Assembly: GCA_947502975.1 (NCBI GenBank)
Contig: CANNBV010000005.1
Coordinates: forward strand, 1 to 64,000
Reading direction: 5' to 3'
Length of the DNA stretch: 64,000 nucleotides
Source of the DNA: an uncultured Flavobacteriaceae bacterium
GTDB lineage: Bacteria; Bacteroidota; Bacteroidia; Flavobacteriales; Flavobacteriaceae
The notes beneath the pieces were generated by a model that saw only the letters and a program-made list of their open reading frames with translations, made no database searches and was not told where the DNA came from. A program made the position numbers and the translations under genes. Position 1 is the stretch's first letter; every line of letters begins with the position of its first letter. Below, in pieces: positions 16,946 through 23,761 of this stretch.

Positions 16946-18217
16946 ATGGCAGTAGATTTACTACTAGGATTACAATGGGGAGACGAAGGCAAAGGAAAAA
17001 TTGTTGACGTATTAACTAAAAACTACAATATTATAGCACGCTTTCAAGGAGGACCAAATGCAGGGCATACTTTAGTTTTTAATGGTAAAAAACATGTGTT
17101 GCATACTATCCCTTCTGGAATTTTTCATGAAGAAGCTACTAATTTAGTAGGTAATGGCGTCGTGATAGATCCTGTCATTTTTAAAAAAGAATTAGATAAA
17201 CTTGAAGAACAAAATGTAGACTATAGAAAGTCTTTGTTAATTTCAAGAAAAGCACATATTATATTACCAACGCATAGATTATTGGATGCTGCAAGTGAAG
17301 CTTCAAAAGGAAAGGCGAAAATTGGTTCAACCTTAAAAGGTATTGGGCCAACATATATGGATAAAACGGGCAGAAATGGTATTCGTGTAGGAGATTTAGA
17401 ATTAAGCGATTGGAAAGAACGTTACCAAGCTTTAGCAGACAAGCATGAATCTATGATTGATTACTATGATGCTGCTATTGAATACGATTTGGCTGAACTA
17501 GAAACTGAGTTTTTTGAAGCCGTTAAAGTTTTAAAATCATTGACTTTTATTGATTCTGAAGAATATGTGTATCAAGCACAACGCGGAGGAAAAACAATTC
17601 TAGCAGAAGGAGCTCAAGGCTCTTTATTAGATATTGATTTTGGAACATACCCTTTTGTAACTTCGAGTAACACTACTGCTGCTGGCGCTTGTACTGGCTT
17701 AGGAGTGGCACCAAACCAAATTGGAGAGGTTTTCGGGATTTTTAAAGCCTATACCACAAGAGTAGGATCTGGACCTTTCCCTACGGAGTTATTTGATGAA
17801 GATGGAGAAACTATGGCACGTGTTGGTCACGAATTTGGTGCAACAACAGGACGCCCAAGACGTTGTGGATGGTTGGATTTAGTAGCTCTAAAATATGCAT
17901 GTCAAGTAAATGGTGTTACACAATTGAATATGATGAAAGGTGATGTGCTTTCTGGGTTTAAAACACTTAAGGTATGTACTGCATATAAATATAACGGTAA
18001 AGAAATTAAGCATTTGCCTTATAATATTGAACCAGAAAATGTAACGCCTATCTATACTGAACTTAAAGGTTGGAGCGAAGATTTAACAGAAATGTCTGAA
18101 GCATCACAATTACCAAAAGAATTGAATGATTATATTGATTTTCTAGAAAAAGAGCTAGAAACTCCTATTTCAATTGTTTCTGTAGGTCCAGATAGAAAGC
18201 AGACCATTTTTAGGTAA
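16946..18217 (+). CDS. purA: Adenylosuccinate synthetase
   Basis: This 423-residue enzyme joins IMP and aspartate with GTP hydrolysis, the first committed step to AMP. Signature motifs are LLLGLQWGDEGKGKIVD (GTP-binding P-loop with catalytic Asp), NAGHTLVFNGKKHVLHTIPSG, STLKGIGPTYMDKTGRNGIRVGDL, EGAQGSLLDIDFGTYPFVTSSNTTAAGACTGLG, FPTEL and TTGRPRRCGWLDLVALKYA. Length is standard. It is last in the relA/spoT-fur-purA run and is followed by a strong terminator. Confidence 0.97.
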   Translation: MAVDLLLGLQWGDEGKGKIVDVLTKNYNIIARFQGGPNAGHTLVFNGKKHVLHTIPSGIFHEEATNLVGNGVVIDPVIFKKELDKLEEQNVDYRKSLLISRKAHIILPTHRLLDAASEASKGKAKIGSTLKGIGPTYMDKTGRNGIRVGDLELSDWKERYQALADKHESMIDYYDAAIEYDLAELETEFFEAVKVLKSLTFIDSEEYVYQAQRGGKTILAEGAQGSLLDIDFGTYPFVTSSNTTAAGACTGLGVAPNQIGEVFGIFKAYTTRVGSGPFPTELFDEDGETMARVGHEFGATTGRPRRCGWLDLVALKYACQVNGVTQLNMMKGDVLSGFKTLKVCTAYKYNGKEIKHLPYNIEPENVTPIYTELKGWSEDLTEMSEASQLPKELNDYIDFLEKELETPISIVSVGPDRKQTIFR

Positions 18218-18235
18218 CAAATACTACTTCTAAAT

Positions 18236-18269
18236 ACAAAAAAGCACAATCAGTTGATTGTGCTTTTTT
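18236..18269 (+). terminator. Terminator after purA, probably bidirectional
   Basis: An A-run plus AAGCACAATCA (through 18252) pairs with TGATTGTGC plus a T-run (18255-18269) around a two-base loop. A and T tracts flank both sides, so it can terminate purA and the convergent lipoprotein gene. Confidence 0.85.
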
Positions 18270-18301
18270 GTATTAAAAATAATTGAAATTTAAAACAACT
18301 A

Positions 18302-19042
18302 TTAGTTTATCACAACCTCAACATCTTCAGTCTCAATCTTAGATAATAATTCTAATTTACCTTCTTGAAATAACGCATCCAATTCTGTTAAATCTACTTT
18401 TAAGGTATTTGGTTTGTAGTTGTTATAGTCTAAAAAAGTAATCCCGTTTACATTGCGTTTATTATATGCTTCTCTAAAGCGAATACCTCCGCCATTTACT
18501 TCGTAACTGTAGGCTAAATAATCTAAAGCAAAATCGGTTTTACCAATCCAATAAACAAATTTATCTTCGAAATCTGTACCACCTCCTTCTTTCTTAAAAG
18601 TAACACCAATTTCGTAATAGGTCTTTCCTTTAATTGTTACTTCCCCCAAAAGTGTTTTGTTAACAGCTGGTGCATTTAAACCATAGGGTAATTGCGCAAA
18701 ATAATGCACACTATTTACGCTATTTCCATATCTTACTTTCATTGTATCTGGTACTCTAACCAAAGCATCATTAATATAACGTTTAAAACCATCGTTTGTT
18801 AATACATCTCTTATAATTCGCAAACTATCCTTAAATGAACGTTCGTATTGGTAGGAGCCACCATTTTTAACCGATTTATAATCTTTATTTCTAAAACTGA
18901 AGGTAATACTACTTTTTTCGCAATTTCCACTACAGTGTTTAGCGATTGCCTTATTAACAATATCTTCTGCAGTTAACTTTTTACTTGAAGAATTACAAGC
19001 AAATAGCAAACCGACCAAAACAAAAGTGCAATAGAATTTCAT
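18302..19042 (-). CDS. DUF6503-like lipoprotein
   Basis: This 246-residue protein begins MKFYCTFVLVGLLFACNSSSKK, a lipoprotein signal with Cys16. The body is beta-rich, with GGSYQYERSFKDSLRIIRDVLTNDGF, AVNKTLLGEVTIKGKTYYEIGVTF and KFVYWIGKTDFALDYLAYSY. This pattern is like other flavobacterial DUF6503 proteins (recognised from memory, moderately sure). The fold resembles lipid- or lipoprotein-carrier beta-sheets such as LolA/outer-membrane sorting proteins, but this is inference. It is convergent with purA and transcribed from its own start. Confidence 0.65.
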   Translation of the reverse strand: MKFYCTFVLVGLLFACNSSSKKLTAEDIVNKAIAKHCSGNCEKSSITFSFRNKDYKSVKNGGSYQYERSFKDSLRIIRDVLTNDGFKRYINDALVRVPDTMKVRYGNSVNSVHYFAQLPYGLNAPAVNKTLLGEVTIKGKTYYEIGVTFKKEGGGTDFEDKFVYWIGKTDFALDYLAYSYEVNGGGIRFREAYNKRNVNGITFLDYNNYKPNTLKVDLTELDALFQEGKLELLSKIETEDVEVVIN

Positions 19043-19112
19043 GTGAATTAATTTATTTCTAAGTCATAGATAAAGAAGAAACCTTTCAATAGAAAAGAAA
19101 TTATTCAACTTT

Positions 19113-20063
19113 TTAAGATTTACTTTTCATAAATACGAAAACCATAAAAATGCTATAACCTAGCACTAAAAAGAAGCCCTTATATCTACTTATTTGCATA
19201 CGTTTAGGAATAAAAATAAGCGGTATAAGTACAGCTGCAAACCCTAACATCCAGAAAATATCATTAGTTAATATCTGTGGTTCTGTTACATTTATTGGTT
19301 TTACTAAAGCCGTTAAACCAAGTACAGAAGCAATATTAAATATATTTGAACCTATTAAATTACCAAGTGAAATGGCTTTTTCTTTCTTAGCAGCTGCAAT
19401 TACTGAAGCTGCCAATTCTGGAACGCTAGTACCAATCGCAATTAAAGACACGCCTATTACTGCTTCACTTACACCAAATGAGCTGGCTATTTCTTTTGAG
19501 CCATCAACCAACCATTCACTTCCAAAATAAAGCGCAGCAGCCCCGATCAATAACCATATAGTAATTTTGAAATTTGACACCGTAGCTAGCGTATCGTCTA
19601 CTTCTTCAACTATAGTTTCCTTTCTGGCGTTTCGTATTATTATATATAGAAAAATTAGCAATGCTATAAATAATCCACCTCCTTCTATAGCCGTTAATAC
19701 ATTATCATTCTTTAAAAAGAAGTAAAGTACAATTGAAAAGATCATCATAACTGGCCAATTAAGTTTATAGAAAGATTTATCTACAGCTATTGGGCCAACT
19801 AGCGCTGTTACCCCAAGCACCAAACCAATATTTGCAATATTAGAGCCTACAACATTATTTATGGCTATGGCAGGTGAACCTGATAATGCAGCTTGAAGAC
19901 TTACTAAAAGCTCTGGTGCAGAAGTAGCAAATGATACCACTGTCATACCAATAACCATCTTAGAAATATTGAATTTAAATGATAATGCAACAGATGAACG
20001 CACTAAATACTCCCCTCCTACAACTAACAATACAAAGCCAAGAACAACCCAAAGGATACTCAT
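19113..20063 (-). CDS. Calcium/sodium antiporter (CaCA family, YrbG-like)
   Basis: This ~316-residue inner membrane protein has about ten membrane segments in two inverted halves. Each half carries the CaCA alpha-repeat: VIGMTVVSFATSAPELLVSLQAALSG...AINNVVGSNIANIGLVLG in the first and VIGVSLIAIGTSVPELAASVIAAAKKEKAISLGNLIGSNIFNIASVLG in the second. The acidic ligands of the ion site (SAPE/SVPE) are intact. It exchanges Ca2+ for Na+ or H+. I place the start at 20063 (MSILWVVLGFVLLVVGGEYLV), as the upstream 12 residues are polar and atypical. Confidence 0.92.
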   Translation of the reverse strand: MSILWVVLGFVLLVVGGEYLVRSSVALSFKFNISKMVIGMTVVSFATSAPELLVSLQAALSGSPAIAINNVVGSNIANIGLVLGVTALVGPIAVDKSFYKLNWPVMMIFSIVLYFFLKNDNVLTAIEGGGLFIALLIFLYIIIRNARKETIVEEVDDTLATVSNFKITIWLLIGAAALYFGSEWLVDGSKEIASSFGVSEAVIGVSLIAIGTSVPELAASVIAAAKKEKAISLGNLIGSNIFNIASVLGLTALVKPINVTEPQILTNDIFWMLGFAAVLIPLIFIPKRMQISRYKGFFLVLGYSIFMVFVFMKSKS

Positions 20064-20245
20064 ACAGTAATTTTTTGCGAAGATACTATTAAGATTCAAA
20101 ATATATTATACTAAGAAAGAGATATTCTTGCCATAAAATCGATGAAATACAATCTATACTTTCAGTTTATCGAATAAATAACAATCGATTCAACAAATAA
20201 AAATTCTGTAGTTAAATTTAAAAACCAAACTTAAAACTTAACCTT

Positions 20246-20611
20246 ATGAAAAAATTAGCTAAAAAAACTAAACTAATTACGCTAGTACTGGTATCTTTAT
20301 TTTTAACTGCGTGTTCTAATGACTCTGATAGAATAATAGGAGTAGAAATTAGCGGTACTTCTACGCTCAATGGTACATACATGCTTGATGAAAGCCATAC
20401 CAAAGGGCCTAAATTCGTAAATGTTGAAGATAGTTCAAAACGTTTGATTACTTATATGGACGATGGCACTGAAATGTGGGGCCTTATGAGACAAAATTAT
20501 TTGGTATATAAAATAGAAATGAATGGTGATATTCCACCAGAACAACAATGGGAATGTGGGGTTGGAGTAGATAAAGATAAATTTAGGTGCTTCCCTATTT
20601 TTGACAAATAA
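20246..20611 (+). CDS. Small hypothetical lipoprotein
   Basis: This 121-residue protein has a strong lipoprotein signal (MKKLAKKTKLITLVLVSLFLTACSND, Cys23). The mature part of about 98 residues is rich in beta-forming residues and has two cysteines (in WECGVG and FRCFPIF) that could form a disulfide. I do not recognise a family. It is monocistronic: a gene-free region is upstream and a terminator is directly downstream. Confidence 0.7.
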   Translation: MKKLAKKTKLITLVLVSLFLTACSNDSDRIIGVEISGTSTLNGTYMLDESHTKGPKFVNVEDSSKRLITYMDDGTEMWGLMRQNYLVYKIEMNGDIPPEQQWECGVGVDKDKFRCFPIFDK

Positions 20612-20625
20612 GAGTATTTAATTCG

Positions 20626-20667
20626 AAAAAAAAAGACAGTATGTAGCACTATATACTGTCTTTTTTT
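20626..20667 (+). terminator. Terminator of the small lipoprotein gene
   Basis: AAAAGACAGTAT and ATACTGTCTTTT form a long stem around a ten-base loop and are followed by seven Ts on the plus strand. It begins about 15 bases after the stop codon at 20611. Confidence 0.85.
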
Positions 20668-20676
20668 ATTCATAAA

Positions 20677-20732
20677 AACTAAAAAAACAGTTAAATAACT
20701 ACTAAAATAGTTTTATAACTATAAAAATAGTT
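20677..20732 (+). promoter_or_regulatory. Triple operator-like dyad array before blaI-type gene
   Basis: Three copies of the 16-base dyad AACTA-N6-TAGTT start at 20677, 20697 and 20717, exactly 20 bases apart. The first copy has one mismatch (CAGTT); the other two are perfect. The array abuts the TATGTTTG -7-like box at 20734. A 20-base period is about two helical turns, so bound dimers would lie on one face of the DNA. The likely ligand is the BlaI-type repressor encoded downstream (inference). Confidence 0.6.
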
Positions 20733-20733
20733 A

Positions 20734-20741
20734 TATGTTTG
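20734..20741 (+). promoter_or_regulatory. -7 promoter box of the blaI-blaR1-type operon
   Basis: TATGTTTG matches the Bacteroidota TAnnTTTG -7 consensus. It follows the dyad array directly, so the expected -33 region falls within the last operator copies, which fits repression by occlusion. It would leave a ~165-base leader before the gene at 20912. Confidence 0.5.
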
Positions 20742-20801
20742 TATTGTAATATATTTTCAGATAGAAATGTATTTGGTTTTAGTACGAACTTTTGCAGGTG
20801 A

Positions 20802-20892
20802 GTGCGTTAGGGATTGTAGCGGCAGCTTTTGGCTCCGCAATAGCGGGAAGCCAAAACTATTAGCGGAAAGCCCGACCCGCAGGGTAACGCCC
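20802..20892 (+). repeat. GC-rich foldable leader element (possible flavobacterial dispersed repeat)
   Basis: In an otherwise AT-rich leader lies a GC-rich block. Its ends GCGTTA (20804-20809) and TAACGC (20885-20890) pair. Inside, TTTTGGCT (20827-20834) pairs with AGCCAAAA (20849-20856), with a nested CCGC/GCGG stem and AATA loop, and CCC (20871-20873) can pair with GGG (20882-20884). It ends about 20 bases before the blaI-type start. It could be a dispersed repeat seen in other Flavobacteriaceae or a structured leader RNA. Confidence 0.45.
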
Positions 20893-20911
20893 AAATAAAA
20901 ATTATAATTTA

Positions 20912-21271
20912 ATGGAAAAATTAACAAACAAAGAAGAAGAAATAATGCATATTCTATGGAAGCTTGAAACTGCTTTTGTAAAAGATGTGCTTGCAGAAAT
21001 TAGTGGAGAAAAGCCACATTACAATACGTTATCAACCATTATTAGAAATTTAGAAGATAAAGGCTATGTAGCTTATAATGCGTTTGGAAAAACACATCAG
21101 TACTACCCTATCGTAAAAAAAGAAGATTACAGAAAAAGGTTTATGACCGCTGCAATAGATAATTATTTTAATAATTCTTATAAGAATGTGGTTTCGTTTT
21201 TTGCCAAAGAGGAAAAGATAAGTGTTGAAGATTTAAAAGAGATCATTTCACTAATTGAAAAACAAAAATAG
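20912..21271 (+). CDS. BlaI/MecI/CopY-family transcriptional repressor
   Basis: This 119-residue winged-helix repressor opens MEKLTNKEEEIMHILWKLETAFVKDVLAEI, then HYNTLSTIIRNLEDKGYVAYNAFGKTHQYYPIVKKEDYR, the BlaI-family recognition helix and wing. A short helical C-terminal dimerization part follows, ending in the DLKEIISLIEKQK helix. In the classical system the M56 peptidase partner triggers repressor cleavage. Here the partner starts two bases after the stop codon. The dyad array upstream suggests autorepression. Confidence 0.93.
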   Translation: MEKLTNKEEEIMHILWKLETAFVKDVLAEISGEKPHYNTLSTIIRNLEDKGYVAYNAFGKTHQYYPIVKKEDYRKRFMTAAIDNYFNNSYKNVVSFFAKEEKISVEDLKEIISLIEKQK

Positions 21272-21273
21272 CC

Positions 21274-23016
21274 ATGGAATATTTACTTAAGGCCTGTGGT
21301 ATAATAGTCGTTTTTTATGCTTTCTATAATCTTTTCCTTAGAACTGATACATTTTTTAAGTGGAATAGATTGTTTTTAATAAGTGGTTTATTTTTCGCGG
21401 CATTATTACCCACAATCATTATCCCAATTTACATTGAATATACACCTATTGAGCCATCTAATTTTAGTTTTGAATCTTCCGAAAGCACCAATATAAATGT
21501 AGACTTAGCAACAATTGACTATTTAATAGGAACTTACTTGCTAGGAGTCATTTACTTTTTTATACGATTCACCTTTCAATTGTTTTCGTTGATACGCATT
21601 ATTTGCGAAAGCAAGCGCCAACGCATTGGAAAATACATATATGTAAAAACGGAAAAGGATATTTCGCCGTTTTCATTCTTTAATTGGATTGTTTTTAACC
21701 CAAATCAGTTTAATAAAATTGAATTAGAACAAATTTTAACACATGAAAAAGCACATGCAGATCAGTACCATTCTATAGATGTATTATTAACTAAACTAGC
21801 TACTGTAGTGCTATGGTTTAATCCTTTTGTGTGGTTATACTCAAAGATTTTAGAGCAAAATTTAGAATTTTTGGCTGATAACACTGCTATTGAAAATTCA
21901 GATTGCAAAAAATCATATCAATACACATTACTTAAAACTAGTGTGCCAACTCATCAATTGGCTTTAAGTAATAATTTTTATAATTCATTAATCAAAAAAC
22001 GAATCGTTATGTTACACAAATCAAAATCAAAAAAATTAAACCTATTGAAGCTTTTTGGTATTACACCGCTTTTAATGTTGTTTTTAATGAGTTTTAGCAC
22101 ACAAGAAGTATATGTAAAAAAGGAAACAACTCCTGTTTATAATATAGTTCCTGAAACGCAATATGAGGCTACTGAAACACCTCTTACAGAGGATGTTACT
22201 ATTGAGCAAAATGCTCTTAAGGAAACTGTTATAGCCCAAAAACCTGTTATAACAAAACCTAAGACTAAAAAGGTGATACCTACATCAAAAAATAAAATTG
22301 TTAAAGCTATAGCTATTAACGATGAGGAAGTTATAATAATTACTAAAAACACATCTGATGCCGAATTAGATAATATTGTTGAAGCGCAAAAGGAAAATGG
22401 TATGACTTTGAAATTTAGCAATATTAAACGAAATGATGACGGAGAAATAATCGCAATAAAAGTAGAAGCTAATGCAAAAAACTCCAATGCAAATTATAGC
22501 ATTAAAAGTGATAGTACCATTAAGCCAATTATGATTAAATATGATATTAATCATGATACAATTTCAATAGGAAATGCAAAACATTCTAATAAGATTGTTT
22601 TTGTTACTTCAGACAGTAAAAAGAATATTATTACGTCTGGAGTAAATAAAGAGGTAGTTATTGTTGAAGAAATCTCAAATAAAGATATAATAGAAGAAGG
22701 TATTGAAGAAGATGTTGAAGAAGATGTTGTAAAGGAAGTAATCACTATTACAGAAAGCAAAGGCAGTGGCACACATGATAAACGTGTAATAGTTAGTGGT
22801 AACACTGATGATAAAGTTGTAATTAGAACTGATAATAATGATCAAAAACCTTTAATAATTCTTAATGGTAAAGAGCTTAAAAAAAGAAAACTGAAAAGCT
22901 TAGAGTCTAATGATATAAAAAAAATAAAAGTTTTAAAAGGGAATGATGCTGTTGAGAAGTATGGCAAAAAAGGTGAAAATGGTGTTATAGAAGTAATTAC
23001 AAAAAGAAGGAAATAA
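21274..23016 (+). CDS. BlaR1-type M56 membrane metallopeptidase with extended C-terminus
   Basis: This 580-residue sensor-peptidase has N-terminal membrane segments (~1-18, 34-52, ~84-105) around a cytoplasmic zinc-protease domain with HEKAH (His157-Glu158-His161) and a downstream LEFLADNTAIE third-ligand region. A further membrane segment lies near LLKLFGITPLLMLFLMSF (~residue 250-275). The ~300-residue external part has no penicillin-binding domain. It is Lys/Val/Ile/Glu-rich with a Glu/Asp/Val stretch near 470-490, and ends in KKIKVLKGNDAVEKYGKKGENGVIEVITKRRK, resembling the plug motif of TonB-dependent receptors. Signal unknown; envelope stress rather than beta-lactam is likely. Confidence 0.88.
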   Translation: MEYLLKACGIIVVFYAFYNLFLRTDTFFKWNRLFLISGLFFAALLPTIIIPIYIEYTPIEPSNFSFESSESTNINVDLATIDYLIGTYLLGVIYFFIRFTFQLFSLIRIICESKRQRIGKYIYVKTEKDISPFSFFNWIVFNPNQFNKIELEQILTHEKAHADQYHSIDVLLTKLATVVLWFNPFVWLYSKILEQNLEFLADNTAIENSDCKKSYQYTLLKTSVPTHQLALSNNFYNSLIKKRIVMLHKSKSKKLNLLKLFGITPLLMLFLMSFSTQEVYVKKETTPVYNIVPETQYEATETPLTEDVTIEQNALKETVIAQKPVITKPKTKKVIPTSKNKIVKAIAINDEEVIIITKNTSDAELDNIVEAQKENGMTLKFSNIKRNDDGEIIAIKVEANAKNSNANYSIKSDSTIKPIMIKYDINHDTISIGNAKHSNKIVFVTSDSKKNIITSGVNKEVVIVEEISNKDIIEEGIEEDVEEDVVKEVITITESKGSGTHDKRVIVSGNTDDKVVIRTDNNDQKPLIILNGKELKKRKLKSLESNDIKKIKVLKGNDAVEKYGKKGENGVIEVITKRRK

Positions 23017-23041
23017 CAATCTTTATACTTAAAAATCTATA

Positions 23042-23078
23042 AAAAAACAGACACTCTATAATAGAGTGTCTGTTTTTA
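23042..23078 (+). terminator. Terminator of the blaI-blaR1-type operon
   Basis: ACAGACACTCTA and TAGAGTGTCTGT form a perfect stem around a three-base loop, flanked by an A-run and followed by five Ts. It begins 26 bases after the peptidase stop. Confidence 0.88.
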
Positions 23079-23146
23079 TTTTTAATTAACCAAAATAATG
23101 AAATCATAGAAAATGTGTGCTTTTTTAATGAAAGCCCCCTTGGTTT

Positions 23147-23170
23147 TTAAAAACTACCTTAAAAACTACC
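23147..23170 (+). repeat. Perfect 12-bp tandem direct repeat
   Basis: TTAAAAACTACC occurs twice without a gap (23147-23158 and 23159-23170), and the first copy overlaps the inverted sequence GGTTTTTAAAAAC. It is the size of a regulator half-site pair, but no protein can be assigned. Confidence 0.4.
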
Positions 23171-23484
23171 TATAATTGTTTCAAATCATAACACAATATT
23201 TATTTTTATATTTCAATATAACACAATATCCAAGGAAGTCACATTAATATTGAAATCAATTTCATCTTTTTACTTACAAATCAATATTCAAATTCATCGA
23301 TTTTTATAAAAACGTTTGGTAGGCATATGGGCTAATATATATATTGAGAAAACATTGATAATATTAACCTTAAAAACCAAAACATATGATAACTCTTGCC
23401 AAATTCCTAGTTGATATAATTTTATTAATTATATCAAGTATTTAATCCAAAAAAATATAAAACTTAGTCTAGAATAAGTTTTAC

Positions 23485-23492
23485 TATTTTTG
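23485..23492 (+). promoter_or_regulatory. -7 promoter-like box before the 50-residue gene
   Basis: TATTTTTG fits TAnnTTTG and ends 16 bases before the GTG at 23509, a usual distance for a short leader. No clear TTG -33 element is visible, so support is partial. Confidence 0.4.
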
Positions 23493-23508
23493 CTTTAATT
23501 ATACAAAT

Positions 23509-23661
23509 GTGAAAAAGCAAGTTTTTAAATGTTTAGCCAAGGTTAATAAAGTCATTCTCCCAAGCTATTCCAAACAACAATTAGATTTAGCTAAGGCCAA
23601 CAAACTTCAAATGGCTATTATTGGTTGGAGATGGTTTGTGACTAAAAACGTACTTAACTAA
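23509..23661 (+). CDS. Small conserved flavobacterial protein (50 residues)
   Basis: A GTG-started frame of 50 codons encodes a basic peptide opening VKKQVFKCLAKVNKVILPSY (first residue read as Met), continuing with a LDLAKANKLQMAIIGWRWFVTKNVLN end. I recognise this pattern (short Lys-rich head, ILPSYSK, DL-KA-K-Q-AI-GW---VTKN) as a small protein common in Flavobacteriaceae. It is sometimes mis-titled SsrA-binding protein; it is far too short to be SmpB. A promoter-like box lies just upstream. It has no signal peptide and its function is unknown. Confidence 0.62.
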   Translation: MKKQVFKCLAKVNKVILPSYSKQQLDLAKANKLQMAIIGWRWFVTKNVLN

Positions 23662-23761
23662 ACTTTTTAGTAAGTTAACAATGTCGTACAGACTATAGTA
23701 TCGCTTTTATTTTATTTTTATAGGTATCTTTGATTTATTAGTTAAAATAAAAAATAGCTCC

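Larger units (their letters stand above)
23079..23508. other. Gene-free AT-rich intergenic region
   Basis: About 430 bases without a credible gene. It holds a perfect tandem copy of the 12-mer TTAAAAACTACC (23147-23170), an AT-rich 10-base inverted repeat TGATATAATT/AATTATATCA (23412-23436), and a TATTTTTG promoter-like box at 23485-23492. The rest shows no feature I can support. It marks the border between core genes and the polysaccharide locus. Confidence 0.5.

Noticed and set aside
20064-20099. Extra 12 residues at the start of the Ca2+/Na+ antiporter
   Set aside because: They are polar and not conserved. The hydrophobic first helix of the family starts at the ATG at 20063.
20802-20892. 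GC-rich element as a tRNA gene
   Set aside because: The closing stem is six pairs, but there is no T-arm (GTTCRA), no anticodon arm of five pairs and no CCA end, so a tRNA fold is not supported.
23509-23661. SmpB (SsrA-binding protein) as the function of the 50-residue gene
   Set aside because: SmpB is about 150 residues with an OB fold. This peptide is a third of that and has none of its motifs.
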